Positions 1 to 8,225 of a stretch of 64,000 bases of DNA are shown here, piece by piece. This DNA is from Methylobacterium sp. Leaf104. GTDB lineage: Bacteria; Pseudomonadota; Alphaproteobacteria; Rhizobiales; Beijerinckiaceae. The DNA is taken from positions 124,753 through 188,752 of the forward strand of contig NZ_LMMZ01000001.1 of assembly GCF_001422885.1 (NCBI RefSeq), written 5' to 3'. Positions within the stretch are counted from its first letter, which is position 1. The number at the start of each line of letters is the position of its first letter. The notes beneath the pieces were generated by a model. It had not been told where the DNA came from, did not search any database, and worked only from the letters and a program-made list of their open reading frames with translations. Made by a program: the position numbers and the translations under genes.

Positions 1-778
1 CCGCGCTGGCCCCGAGGGTGGCACCGGCCTGATCCCAGACCTCCTGCACCGGCGCCAGGGGGCCGGAACGGGCCTGGTCCGCCCGGAAGGCGACGGCGAC
101 GGTTTCGGTGTCGACCCTCTGCTGGAGGCCGCGCTGCTGGGCCTCGCCCTCCTCGATCTGGGACTGGACCTGGGCCAGTTCCTGCGCGATCCGGATGAGG
201 TCCTCGACGCGGGTCTCGGGCTTGGTCGCCAGGGCGTCGAGGCGCTCGCGATAGGCGGTGCGCTGCGCGAGGCGCCGCTCGCCGTCCTCGATGGCGCGGG
301 TCAGGTCGTCGGCCCGCGTCGCCTGGCGCCGCACGACGACGTCGCCGGGCTGCTCGCCCGGCAGGGGCGCCGTGAGAAAGGCGACGTACGCGTCCACCGC
401 CGCGTGGGGGAGCCGGACCTGGATCTGCGCCTGGGGCCGGCCGGACGGGCGCGAGCCCTCCTCCAGCGACGCGGACACCAATACGCAGCCCGGTGCGGTC
501 CCGGTCAGGCAGCGGTCCCGCGCCGCCGTGAAATGCGCGCCGACGCGATCCGCCGGCAGGCCGATGGTCAGGTCGTGCGCGTAAGCGAGCCGGGCGGCGT
601 TCCGCTGAGCCTGGGCGACCGGGCTGACCGGGGCGGCGTTGCGGGCCGCGTCGGAGGCGGGCCGTTCCTTGGAATCCGTGCAGCCTCCGAGGCCGATCAG
701 CGCCGCGAGGCCGAAGGCGGCCAGCGGTGGCCGCCGGCAGCCGGCCGGGCCACGCCGCAGGGCCGCGCGGCGGCTCAT
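1..778 (-). CDS. DUF4349 family lipoprotein (3' end cut by window edge)
   Basis: The visible 259 residues begin at an ATG that overlaps the stop of the cobW-like gene (ATGA), so the two are probably translationally coupled. A lipoprotein signal is seen: an Arg-rich start, a hydrophobic stretch and the lipobox LIGLGGC near residues 28-34. The central part (AARLAYAHDLTIGLPADR and onward) and a predicted coiled coil around residues 155-225 (repeated RIAQELAQVQSQIEEGEAQ-type heptads) match the DUF4349 architecture. That family usually ends in a C-terminal transmembrane segment, which would lie beyond the window. Its role is unknown; it is probably an envelope protein. Its place at the end of the cobalt operon may be incidental. 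The reading frame is open to position 1. Confidence 0.75.
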   Translation of the reverse strand, partial: MSRRAALRRGPAGCRRPPLAAFGLAALIGLGGCTDSKERPASDAARNAAPVSPVAQAQRNAARLAYAHDLTIGLPADRVGAHFTAARDRCLTGTAPGCVLVSASLEEGSRPSGRPQAQIQVRLPHAAVDAYVAFLTAPLPGEQPGDVVVRRQATRADDLTRAIEDGERRLAQRTAYRERLDALATKPETRVEDLIRIAQELAQVQSQIEEGEAQQRGLQQRVDTETVAVAFRADQARSGPLAPVQEVWDQAGATLGASA

Positions 779-1809
779 CCCGCCAGGGCCTCGGCGACGG
801 CGCCCTGATCGAAGCCCTTCAGGCCGATCACCACGAGGCGGCCGTCGCGCGGCTCGGTGGATTTCCAGGGACGGTCGTAATGGTGGGCGATGCGGGCGCC
901 GACGCCCTGGACCACGAGCCGCATCGGCTTGCCGGTCACCTCGGCGAAGCCCTTGATGCGCAGCACGCCCTCGGTCTCGGCGGCACGGGCGACGCGGATC
1001 GCGAGGTCCTCGGCGGAGGCCGCGGCCGCCACCGGCAGCGCCACCGAGTCGAAGTCGTCGTGGTCGTGGTCCTCGCCCTCGCCGTGGTGGGAGGGGCGCG
1101 CGTCGAGGTCGTCCTCGGCCGCGGCCTCGATCCCCAGGATCACGCGCGGGTCGAGGCGGCCGTGCTCGGCCTCCACCATCTTCACCGCGCGGGGCAGGTG
1201 CCCGGCCACCTCGGCGCGGACCTTGGCGCGCCCGGCCTCGTCGAGGAGGTCGGCCTTGTTCATCACCACGAGGTCCGCACAGAGGAGCTGGTCCTCGAAC
1301 ACCTCCTCCAGGGGATTGTCGTGGTCGACGCTGGCGTCGTCCGCGCGCTGGGCGGCCAGCGCCGCCGGATCGTCGGCGAAGAAGCCGGCGGCCACGGCGG
1401 GGCCGTCGATGACCGCGACCACGCCGTCCACCGTCACGCGCGAGCGGATCGCCGGCCACTGGAAGGCCTGGACCAGGGGCTTCGGCAGGGCGAGGCCCGA
1501 GGTCTCGATGAGGATGTGCTCGGGCGGATCGGCCCGGTCGAGGAGCTTGTTCAGGGCGGGCACGAAATCGTCGGCCACGGTGCAGCAGATGCAGCCGTTG
1601 GCGAGCTCGACGATATCCTCGTCGCCGCAGCCTTCGATACCGCAGGCGGCCAGGAACGAGCCGTCGAAGCCGATGTCGCCGAACTCGTTGACGATGATGG
1701 CGAGGCGCCGCCCGTTGGCGTTCTCCACGAGGTGGCGCACCAGGGTGGTCTTGCCGGCCCCGAGGAAGCCGGTGACGATGGTGCAGGGGATCTTGGCGAC
1801 GAGGGTCAT
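775..1809 (-). CDS. cobW: CobW-like G3E GTPase, metallochaperone
   Basis: This 344-residue protein belongs to the COG0523/CobW G3E P-loop GTPases, which deliver metals (cobalt in B12 synthesis, or zinc). Visible motifs are the Walker A GFLGAGKT at residues 14-21, the metal-binding CxCC motif (GCICC) at 73-76 and a His/Asp-rich tract (HHGEGEDHDHDD) near residues 240-255, followed by the CobW C-terminal domain. The start is the ATG overlapping the stop of the upstream DUF1636 gene (ATGA); the longer in-frame extension lacks homology-like sequence. It lies in an operon with cbtA/cbtB behind a cobalamin riboswitch, which supports a cobalt rather than zinc role. COG0523 members cannot be told apart reliably by sequence alone. 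Confidence 0.9.
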   Translation of the reverse strand: MTLVAKIPCTIVTGFLGAGKTTLVRHLVENANGRRLAIIVNEFGDIGFDGSFLAACGIEGCGDEDIVELANGCICCTVADDFVPALNKLLDRADPPEHILIETSGLALPKPLVQAFQWPAIRSRVTVDGVVAVIDGPAVAAGFFADDPAALAAQRADDASVDHDNPLEEVFEDQLLCADLVVMNKADLLDEAGRAKVRAEVAGHLPRAVKMVEAEHGRLDPRVILGIEAAAEDDLDARPSHHGEGEDHDHDDFDSVALPVAAAASAEDLAIRVARAAETEGVLRIKGFAEVTGKPMRLVVQGVGARIAHHYDRPWKSTEPRDGRLVVIGLKGFDQGAVAEALAG

Positions 1810-2234
1810 TCGGCGGCGTCCGGATGGGGGGTCGCCGCGACGGGCGGCAAGGGAGCGGGGAACGGCGGGATGCGGGCGACGACGCCCTTGCGGAATTCCT
1901 GGGGCCTCGCCTTCCACGGCACGATACCGTCCGGCGTCTCGGCATAGAGCGCGAGGCCGTCCAGGATGGTGGCGGCGGATTCCACCGGGTCGAGGTCGCC
2001 GTAGACGTAGGTCCAGCGCCCCTGCGACGCCACCGCCACCGTGCAGGGCCGCTTGCAGACCGAGAGGCATTCGACGCTCTCGACCGCGATGCCGGGGTGG
2101 CCGCCGGCGCCCACGGCCTCCTGGAGGGCGGCGAGCAGGCGGGCGCCGGCGCGCGGCTCCGATGCGTCGCCCGCCGCCCGGCAGGTGGCGCAGACGTAGA
2201 GGGTGACGGGCGCGGCGGTCTCGGGCTCAGGCAT
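1806..2234 (-). CDS. DUF1636 metal-binding (ferredoxin-like) protein
   Basis: A 142-residue protein with the DUF1636 pattern. A CxxC pair sits at residues 15 and 18 (YVCATC) and a CxxxCxxxC set at 56, 60 and 64 (ECLSVCKRPC), on what looks like a thioredoxin-fold 2Fe-2S scaffold. Such genes are commonly found beside cobW and cobalamin genes, and a redox or metal-handling role is inferred. The ATG at 2234 is preferred because the alternative at 2276 would overlap cbtA by 50 bases; even so the gene overlaps the end of cbtA by 8 bases. It is co-oriented and overlapping with cbtA and the cobW-like gene, so it is one operon. Confidence 0.8.
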   Translation of the reverse strand: MPEPETAAPVTLYVCATCRAAGDASEPRAGARLLAALQEAVGAGGHPGIAVESVECLSVCKRPCTVAVASQGRWTYVYGDLDPVESAATILDGLALYAETPDGIVPWKARPQEFRKGVVARIPPFPAPLPPVAATPHPDAAE

Positions 2235-2985
2235 GGACGGCCCGGCTCCGGCCGAACAGGCCCCAGGCCCAGCCATAGGCCAGCCCGATCACCGCCCAGA
2301 ACACGAAGGCGATGCCCAGCGAGCGCGCGGCGAACTGCGCCGCGTAGGAGGCCGGCAGGTTCGAGGCGGCGTGGCTCGCCTCCGGCGCGCCCGCGAGATG
2401 CGGCGCGACGAGGAGGACGATGCCGCCCGCGATGGTGATCGGCGCCCGCCGGATCACGATGAGATACAGCCCCATGGCGGTGGCCGCGGCGGTCATCACC
2501 CACCAGAACTGGCGGTCGGCCAGGGGCGCGGCCTCCATGCCGGGCAGTTCCGGCGCGAGGCCGAGGGCGGGGGCCAGCGCCACCGCGAGGAAGCCCCCGA
2601 TGGCGAAGCGCAGGCCCGTCTCGGGGTTGGGCTCGCGGTTGCAGGCCAGCAGGACGGCGCCGAGCAGCAGGGCGTAGCCGACGCCGCCCACCAGGGTGGC
2701 GAGCGCCGTGAAGGCCATGCGCGGCAGGCCGGGTCCGGGCTGCCAGTCGGGCGCGACCTCGCCACCCGCGACGGACGGGTCCCGGGTGCCGTGATCGTGA
2801 CCGCCGTGGACCCGCACGATCAGGGAAGCGGGCGACAGCAGGGCCGGTTCAGCGGCGGAGGCCTGCGTCTCGTAGCGCTCGGCCGCGATGATGAGCGGCG
2901 AGGTGAGCGCGAGCTGCAGGCCCGTCGCGACGACAGCCGCGAGGAAGCCGGCGACCAGGGCCGCCGACACGAGCCGGATGATCAT
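2227..2985 (-). CDS. cbtA: CbtA, predicted cobalt transporter subunit
   Basis: A 252-residue membrane protein with the CbtA layout. There is an N-terminal transmembrane helix (residues about 3-27), a periplasmic loop rich in His (VHGGHDHGTRD, about 58-68), then four to five further hydrophobic segments and a Trp-rich C-terminal helix. CbtA with CbtB forms a predicted B12-regulated cobalt importer, assigned in the literature mainly by riboswitch co-occurrence. Here it follows cbtB by 27 bases and both lie behind a cobalamin riboswitch. The His-containing loop is the likely metal-contact site (inference). Confidence 0.88.
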   Translation of the reverse strand: MIIRLVSAALVAGFLAAVVATGLQLALTSPLIIAAERYETQASAAEPALLSPASLIVRVHGGHDHGTRDPSVAGGEVAPDWQPGPGLPRMAFTALATLVGGVGYALLLGAVLLACNREPNPETGLRFAIGGFLAVALAPALGLAPELPGMEAAPLADRQFWWVMTAAATAMGLYLIVIRRAPITIAGGIVLLVAPHLAGAPEASHAASNLPASYAAQFAARSLGIAFVFWAVIGLAYGWAWGLFGRSRAVHA

Positions 2986-3012
2986 GGGGGTGTCTGCCTT
3001 AGGCGGGGGCGC

Positions 3013-3189
3013 TCAGTGGCAGGGAAAGTTCTGGCTGTGCCGGAAGTCGTGGGCCGCGTTGTGCAGCGCCATCGCGGGGGCGAAGCCCACCATGAACACG
3101 AGGCCGAGGCCGAGGAAGGCGGCCACGAGCACGGCGCCGAGGCGCTCGTTGGTGCGGGTGCCGGTCAGGACGAGGGTATTGGTCGACAT
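3013..3189 (-). CDS. cbtB: CbtB, small predicted cobalt transporter subunit
   Basis: A 58-residue single-span membrane protein. One transmembrane helix (about residues 17-37) is followed by a His-rich tail with the CbtB signature (HNAAHDFRHSQNFPCH, residues 43-58), the probable cobalt-binding end. Two ATGs lie close together at 3198 and 3189. The GGAG Shine-Dalgarno at 3199-3202 abuts the first but sits 9 bases before the second, so 3189 is chosen. It is the first gene downstream of the cobalamin riboswitch and is followed by cbtA. Confidence 0.88.
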   Translation of the reverse strand: MSTNTLVLTGTRTNERLGAVLVAAFLGLGLVFMVGFAPAMALHNAAHDFRHSQNFPCH

Positions 3190-3254
3190 CGCGTTCATCT
3201 CCTGGCCGCCCCGCCGGCGGCCGTCATCGAGCGGGTGGGACGATAGTCCCCTCT

Positions 3255-3417
3255 GGACGGCAGGTCTCCTGGCTCGCGGGTCGCTGGTCCTGCCGCCTTC
3301 CCGGATCGCTCCAGTGGCCGATGGCAGTCCCGTCTCCGCTCACAGTTGCGGGGGCAGCCGCGGTTTCAGGGTCGCCCCCTCACCGCATTCCCTTTTCACC
3401 CCATTCCCGGGGCACCG
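3255..3417 (-). ncRNA. Cobalamin (AdoCbl) riboswitch
   Basis: On the minus strand the leader of cbtB carries the conserved cobalamin-riboswitch blocks in order. From the 5' end near 3417 there is a GGGAAtg..GGTg block, then the ccccGCAACTGTgA block, GCCACTG, GGGAAGGCGGC, and finally a good match to the B12 box (AGCCAGGAGACCTGCCGTC) at 3256-3274. About 60 bases separate the B12 box from the cbtB start, enough for a Shine-Dalgarno sequester. It should repress cobalt import when adenosylcobalamin is plentiful. The plus strand of the same interval has no B12-box match, so the divergent cobU operon is not directly under this element. Confidence 0.93.
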
Positions 3418-3519
3418 TCCGATCCATGCTTCTACGCGGTTGCCGATCCGCTGACAACGCGACCCGGGCCGGTTTCCCGCCTTTGACCTCGAGCCCCGAA
3501 TTCGGGCACAGCATTCCGC

Positions 3520-4053
3520 ATGCCGCACCCCACGCCCCGAATGACCCTCGTGCTCGGCGGCGCGCGCTCGGGCAAGAGCGCCCACGCCGAGGCGCTGATC
3601 GAGGCGTCCCCTCGACCCTGGCTCTACCTCGCCACCGCCCGGGCCTGGGACGACGAGATGCGCGAGCGCATCGCGCTCCACCGCGCCCGCCGCCCGGACG
3701 GCTGGATCACGCAGGACGTGCCCCTCGCCCTGGCCGAGGCGGTCGCCGCCGCGACCGGGCCGGTGCTCGTCGATTGCCTGACCCTCTGGCTCACCAACCT
3801 GATCCTGTCCGAGGCCGACCTGGAGGCCGCCACCGCCGCGCTGCTCGCGGCCTGCGCGACGGCGCCCGGCCCGGTGGTCCTGGTCGGCAGCGAGGTCGGC
3901 CTCGGGATCGTACCGGAGAACGCGCTCGCCCGCCGTTTTCGCGACGCCGCCGGGCGCCTGCACCAGCGCCTCGCGGCGCAGGCGGACCGCGTGGTGCTCA
4001 CGGTGGCGGGCCTTCCCCTGATCGTGAAACCCCAACCCGGAGCCACCCCATGA
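3520..4053 (+). CDS. cobU: Bifunctional adenosylcobinamide kinase / adenosylcobinamide-phosphate guanylyltransferase
   Basis: A 177-residue enzyme (CobU, called CobP in aerobic-pathway nomenclature) that phosphorylates adenosylcobinamide and then attaches GMP to give AdoCbi-GDP in nucleotide-loop assembly. The P-loop GGARSGKS is at residues 13-20, followed by the family blocks YLATA, HRARRPDGW, LVDCLTLWLTNL and SEVGLGIVPENALARRFRDAAG. Length is typical. A second in-frame ATG at 3541 would also leave the P-loop intact, and no clear Shine-Dalgarno distinguishes the two. Its stop overlaps the cobO start (ATGA). First gene of a tightly overlapping plus-strand cob operon. Confidence 0.95.
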   Translation: MPHPTPRMTLVLGGARSGKSAHAEALIEASPRPWLYLATARAWDDEMRERIALHRARRPDGWITQDVPLALAEAVAAATGPVLVDCLTLWLTNLILSEADLEAATAALLAACATAPGPVVLVGSEVGLGIVPENALARRFRDAAGRLHQRLAAQADRVVLTVAGLPLIVKPQPGATP

Positions 4054-4649
4054 CGGACGCCGAACGCCATCGCGAGAAGATGGAGAAGCGCAAGGCCGTG
4101 CAGGACGCCGAGGTCGCGGAGAAGACGATCGAGAAGGGTCTCCTCATCGTCAATACCGGCCCGGGCAAGGGCAAGACCACGGCGGCTCTCGGGTTGATGC
4201 TGCGGGCGCTCGGCCACGGCTGGCGGGTCGGCGTGGTGCAGTTCATCAAGGGGGCCTGGGACACGGGCGAGAAGCACGCGCTGAAGGCCTTCGGCGATCG
4301 GATCGACTGGCACACCCTCGGCGAGGGCTTCACCTGGGAGACCCAGGACAAGGCCCGCGACATCGCCGCCGCCGAGCATGCCTGGGCCAAGGCCCTCGAC
4401 CTGATGGCCGACCCGACGATCCGCCTCGTGGTGCTGGACGAGCTCAACATCGCGCTGCGCTACGACTACCTGGACCTCGACGCCGTGGTGGCGGCCTTCC
4501 GGGCGCGCCGGCCGGACCTCCACGTCATCGTCACGGGGCGCAACGCCAAGCCGGCCCTGATCGAGGCCGCCGACCTCGTCACCGAGATGGGCAGCGTGAA
4601 GCACCACTTCGCCGCCGGGGTGAAGGCGCAGGAGGGGATCGAGTTCTGA
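4050..4649 (+). CDS. cobO: Cob(I)yrinic acid a,c-diamide adenosyltransferase
   Basis: A 199-residue CobO/BtuR-family ATP:corrinoid adenosyltransferase that installs the upper adenosyl ligand on cobalt. A charged N-terminal helix ([20 protein letters not shown]) precedes the P-loop GPGKGKTT at residues 37-44. The family blocks [33 protein letters not shown] and VIVTGRNA follow, ending in [21 protein letters not shown], the usual C-terminus. Start ATG overlaps the cobU stop; its own stop overlaps the next ATG by one base (TGATG). Co-translation with cobU and the downstream gene is likely. Confidence 0.95.
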   Translation: MTDAERHREKMEKRKAVQDAEVAEKTIEKGLLIVNTGPGKGKTTAALGLMLRALGHGWRVGVVQFIKGAWDTGEKHALKAFGDRIDWHTLGEGFTWETQDKARDIAAAEHAWAKALDLMADPTIRLVVLDELNIALRYDYLDLDAVVAAFRARRPDLHVIVTGRNAKPALIEAADLVTEMGSVKHHFAAGVKAQEGIEF

Positions 4650-5365
4650 TGCGGGTGGCCATGGTTGCGGTCGCGCTGTCCACGCTGACGGGACCCCACG
4701 GGCTGCGCGCCGAGCCCGCGCCGGCCTGGCCCGCCACCTATCTCGGCCGCGTCGAGGCCCTGGCGGTGATGGAGGGGCTGAACGCCCGGCTGCTCGCCAG
4801 CCGCTCCGCCACCGCGACCCTCGAAGGGTGGTGTGCCGAGCATGGGATGGCCGCCACGCCCCGGCTCGCGGCGAACCTGCAGAGCGGGGTGGACAAACCG
4901 GCCTCGGACGAGACCCGGCGGCGCCTGAATGCCGGCTCGGACACGGTCCTCCGCTACCGACAGGTGAAGCTCGCCTGCGGCGATCACCTCCTGTCGGAGG
5001 CGGACAACTGGTACGTGCCGGAACGCCTGACGCCGGAGATGAACCGCCTTCTCGAGACGACCGACACGCCGTTCGGCCGGGCGGTCCAGGCCCTCGGCAC
5101 GACGCGGCAGACCGTCGGCGCGGAGTTCCTGTGGCAGCCCCTGCCGTTAGGGTGGGAGCAGGCGCCGCCCCCGGCGGAGACCTGCGGCGCCCTCGCGATC
5201 CCCGACCACCTGTTCCGGCACCGGGCCGTGCTGTTCACGGCGGGGCGGGTGCCGTTCGCGGAGGTCGTCGAGACCTACGGCGCCGCCGTCCTGGCCTTCC
5301 GTCGCGCCGCGCGGCCGGCCGATCCGGCCTGTGCCGCGCCCCCGTCGGAGCGGCCTCGGCCATGA
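4649..5365 (+). CDS. Exported chorismate-lyase-like (UbiC/DUF98-type fold) protein in the cob operon
   Basis: A 238-residue protein with a short signal peptide (about residues 1-22, cleavage near LRA-EP). The core ([10 protein letters not shown]....[14 protein letters not shown]...[19 protein letters not shown]) follows the pattern of UbiC/DUF98 chorismate-lyase-like proteins. In that pattern an Arg-containing strand, a V-P turn, a [PL]FGR..x.LG turn and a late R..vLF..g.[10 protein letters not shown] strand with a conserved Glu form the pocket. It overlaps cobO by 1 base and cobQ by 4, so it is made together with cobalamin enzymes. A periplasmic chorismate lyase would be odd, since chorismate is cytoplasmic; it may bind another ligand or be an enzyme-derived protein. 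I do not know its function. Confidence 0.6.
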   Translation: MRVAMVAVALSTLTGPHGLRAEPAPAWPATYLGRVEALAVMEGLNARLLASRSATATLEGWCAEHGMAATPRLAANLQSGVDKPASDETRRRLNAGSDTVLRYRQVKLACGDHLLSEADNWYVPERLTPEMNRLLETTDTPFGRAVQALGTTRQTVGAEFLWQPLPLGWEQAPPPAETCGALAIPDHLFRHRAVLFTAGRVPFAEVVETYGAAVLAFRRAARPADPACAAPPSERPRP

Positions 5366-6816
5366 CCCGCGCCATCATGATCCAGGGCACCGGCTCGGAT
5401 GTCGGCAAGTCGCTGATCGTGGCCGGTCTGTGCCGGGTCTTCGCGCGGCGGGGGCTCGCCGTGCGGCCCTTCAAGCCGCAGAACATGTCGAACAACGCCG
5501 CCGTCACCGCCGATGGCGGCGAGATCGGGCGGGCGCAGGCGCTGCAGGCGCGGGCCGCCGGGGTGGCGCTCTCGGTGCACATGAACCCGGTGCTGCTCAA
5601 GCCCCAGAGCGAGACCGGCAGCCAGGTCGTGGTCCAGGGCCGCATGGTCGGCACCGCCCGGGCGCGCGACTACCAGGCCTGGAAGCCGCGCCTCCTCGCC
5701 TCCGTGCTGGAGAGCTTTTCGTACCTGAAGGCGCAAGCCGACCTCGTGGTGGTGGAGGGCGCGGGTTCGGCCTCGGAGGTCAATCTCAGGCCCGGCGACA
5801 TCGCCAATATGGGATTCGCCCGCGCCACCGGCACGCCGGTGATCCTGCTCGGCGACATCGACCGGGGCGGCGTCATCGCCAGCCTCGTCGGCACGAAGGC
5901 GGTGATCGACCCCGCCGATGCCGCGATGATCCGGGGCTTCCTCGTCAACCGCTTCCGCGGTGATCCGAGCCTCTTCGCCGACGGCATGGCCACCATCGCG
6001 CAGGCGACCGGATGGCCGAGCTTCGGGCTGATCCCGCACTTTCCCGATGCGGCCCGCCTGCCGGCGGAGGATATGCTCGGGCTTGCCGGATCGGAACCGG
6101 GCGACGCGCGCCGCAAGGTCGTGGCCGTGCCGGTGCTGCCGCGCATCGCCAATTTCGACGACCTCGACCCGCTCCGGGCCGAGCCCGACGTGGCGGTGGT
6201 GCTCGTGCGCCCGGGCGAGCCGATCCCGGTGGCCGACCTCGTGCTGCTGCCGGGCTCGAAGACCACCATCGACGACCTCGAAGCCCTCCGCGCCGAGGGC
6301 TGGGACATCGACATCCGCGCCCATGTCCGGCGCGGCGGGCGGGTGCTCGGGCTCTGCGGCGGCTACCAGATGCTCGGCCGGCGCATCGACGACCCGCACG
6401 GCATCGAGGGCGCGCCGCGCTCGGTGCCGGGCCTCGGGCTCCTCGACGTCGAGACCGTGATGACGCCGCAGAAGCACCTCGCGGCCGTCACCGGCACCAG
6501 CCTGCCGGACGGCGTGCCGTTCGCGGGCTACGAGATGCATGTGGGCGACACCACCGGACCGGATACGGCGCGCCCGGCGATCCGGCTCGCGGACGGGCGC
6601 TCCGACGGCGCGGTCTCGACCGACGGCCGCGTGACCGGCACCTACGTGCACGGCCTGTTCGCCGACGACCGCCAGCGCGGCGCCTGGCTCGCCCGCCTCG
6701 GGGCGGCCCCCAGCGGTCTCGCCTACGAGGCCGGCATCGAGGCGGTGCTGGACCGGCTGGCCGATCATCTCGAGGCGCATGTCGCCTGCGAGGCGCTCCA
6801 CGCCCTAGCGTTGTAG
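5362..6816 (+). CDS. cobQ: Cobyric acid synthase
   Basis: A 484-residue glutamine-dependent amidotransferase that amidates adenosylcobyrinic acid a,c-diamide at side chains b, d, e and g. The N-terminal dethiobiotin-synthetase-like ATPase domain opens with the P-loop GTGSDVGKS (residues 9-17) and includes [11 protein letters not shown]. The C-terminal class-I-like glutaminase domain has its nucleophile at Cys332 in [10 protein letters not shown] and the late motif GTYVHGLF. The start overlaps the upstream stop by 4 bases. Full length for the family and last gene of the overlapping block. Confidence 0.96.
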   Translation: MTRAIMIQGTGSDVGKSLIVAGLCRVFARRGLAVRPFKPQNMSNNAAVTADGGEIGRAQALQARAAGVALSVHMNPVLLKPQSETGSQVVVQGRMVGTARARDYQAWKPRLLASVLESFSYLKAQADLVVVEGAGSASEVNLRPGDIANMGFARATGTPVILLGDIDRGGVIASLVGTKAVIDPADAAMIRGFLVNRFRGDPSLFADGMATIAQATGWPSFGLIPHFPDAARLPAEDMLGLAGSEPGDARRKVVAVPVLPRIANFDDLDPLRAEPDVAVVLVRPGEPIPVADLVLLPGSKTTIDDLEALRAEGWDIDIRAHVRRGGRVLGLCGGYQMLGRRIDDPHGIEGAPRSVPGLGLLDVETVMTPQKHLAAVTGTSLPDGVPFAGYEMHVGDTTGPDTARPAIRLADGRSDGAVSTDGRVTGTYVHGLFADDRQRGAWLARLGAAPSGLAYEAGIEAVLDRLADHLEAHVACEALHALAL

Positions 6817-6881
6817 CGGCCGAAGGGATTAGGCTCGGCCTCGAAGCCCGGCTCACGACGGGCGCGGCGAGGAAGCACCCG

Positions 6882-8225
6882 ATGGTCCCGGCCCCTCCCC
6901 AGGTGGATGCGCGTGTCGCCGAGGCGACGATCCGCACCGTGACGCTGCGGCTGATGCCGCTCCTCGGGGTGATGTACCTGATCGCCTATATCGACCGGCA
7001 GAACATCTCCTACGCCAAGCTGCAGATGGTGGGCGACCTTGGCCTCAGCGAGAGCGTCTACGGCCTCGGGGCGTCGCTGTTCTTCCTCGGCTACTTCCTG
7101 TTCGAGGTGCCGAGCAACGTGATCCTGGAGCGGGTGGGGGCCCGGCGCTGGTTCGCCCGGATCATGCTCACCTGGGGGCTGATCACCATCCTCCTGGGTT
7201 TCACCCAGAACACGACGATGTTCTACATCCTCCGCTTCCTCCTCGGCGTCGCGGAGGCGGGGTTCTTCCCCGGCGTCCTGTTCGCCCTGACCCTGTGGTT
7301 CCCGCAATCCCACCGGGCGCGGATGATCGGCTGGTTCATGATCGCGAGCGCGCTCGCCAACGCGGTCGGCGCGGCCATCGGCGGCGCGCTCCTCGACCTT
7401 GACGGCACCCTCGGCCTCAAGGGCTGGCAATGGGTCTTCGTCGCCACCGGAATCCCCGCCCTGGCCCTGGCGGTCATCGTCCTGCGCATCCTGCCCGACG
7501 GGCCGGAACAGGCGCCCTGGCTCAGCCGGGAAGGGCGCGACTGGCTGAGCCGCACCCTCGTGGCCGAGCGCGAATCCGGCGGGAAGGTCGAGCACGGCAA
7601 TCCCTTCGCGGCGCTCCTCGACCGGCGGGTCTGGATGCTCGCCTCCGTCTACGTCGCCTTCCCGCTGGCCGCCTACGGGCTCAGCTACTGGTTGCCCACG
7701 GTGGTGCGCAGCTTCGAGGTCTCGAACACCGTCAACGGCTTCATCAACATCATCCCGTGGCTGATCACGGCGCTGGCCCTGTGGTGGGTGCCGCGCCGGG
7801 CGGCGCAAACGGGCGACCAGGTCTGGCACGTGGTGGTGCCGGGCCTCGTCGCGGCGCTGGCCCTGGTGCTCAGCGTCCTGCTGCCCGGCTCGGTGCTGAA
7901 GTTCGCCTGCCTCTGCGTGGCCGCCGCCGGAGTCTTCTCCGCCCAGCCGGTCTTCTGGTCCCTGCCGGCGACCTTCCTCAAGGGCGCGAGCGCGGCGGCC
8001 GGGATCGCCGCCATCAATTCGGTTGGCAATCTCGGCGGCTTCGTCTCGCAGAACGCGGTGCCGTTCATCCGCGACCGGACCGGCAGCGACCTCGCGCCGA
8101 TGTACTTCCTGGCGGCCTGTCTCGGCCTCGGTGCGAGCCTGATGTTCGTCGTGCTCTCGGCGCTCCGCCGCGACGCCGCGCGCCGGGTCGCGGCGCAGGC
8201 GGACCCCGGCCTCAGGGTGGCGTGA
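6882..8225 (+). CDS. MFS transporter, anion:cation symporter (ACS) family
   Basis: A 447-residue twelve-helix transporter. The first helix carries the ACS-family signature YLIAYIDRQNISYAKLQM, and the loop between helices 2 and 3 has the MFS motif GYFLFEVPSNVILERVGARRW. Other blocks (LLGVAEAGFFPGVLFALTLW, WFMIASALANAVGAAIGG) are typical of permeases for organic acids such as tartrate or 4-hydroxyphenylacetate. The substrate cannot be read from sequence. It lies 65 bases after cobQ on the same strand, so partial read-through is possible, but no cobalamin role is evident. It converges on and overlaps the end of the DUF3616 gene by 14 bases. Confidence 0.85.
   Translation: MVPAPPQVDARVAEATIRTVTLRLMPLLGVMYLIAYIDRQNISYAKLQMVGDLGLSESVYGLGASLFFLGYFLFEVPSNVILERVGARRWFARIMLTWGLITILLGFTQNTTMFYILRFLLGVAEAGFFPGVLFALTLWFPQSHRARMIGWFMIASALANAVGAAIGGALLDLDGTLGLKGWQWVFVATGIPALALAVIVLRILPDGPEQAPWLSREGRDWLSRTLVAERESGGKVEHGNPFAALLDRRVWMLASVYVAFPLAAYGLSYWLPTVVRSFEVSNTVNGFINIIPWLITALALWWVPRRAAQTGDQVWHVVVPGLVAALALVLSVLLPGSVLKFACLCVAAAGVFSAQPVFWSLPATFLKGASAAAGIAAINSVGNLGGFVSQNAVPFIRDRTGSDLAPMYFLAACLGLGASLMFVVLSALRRDAARRVAAQADPGLRVA

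Noticed and set aside
3255..3417. Cobalamin riboswitch on the plus strand for cobU
   Set aside because: All conserved blocks, including the B12 box, read 5' to 3' on the minus strand only.
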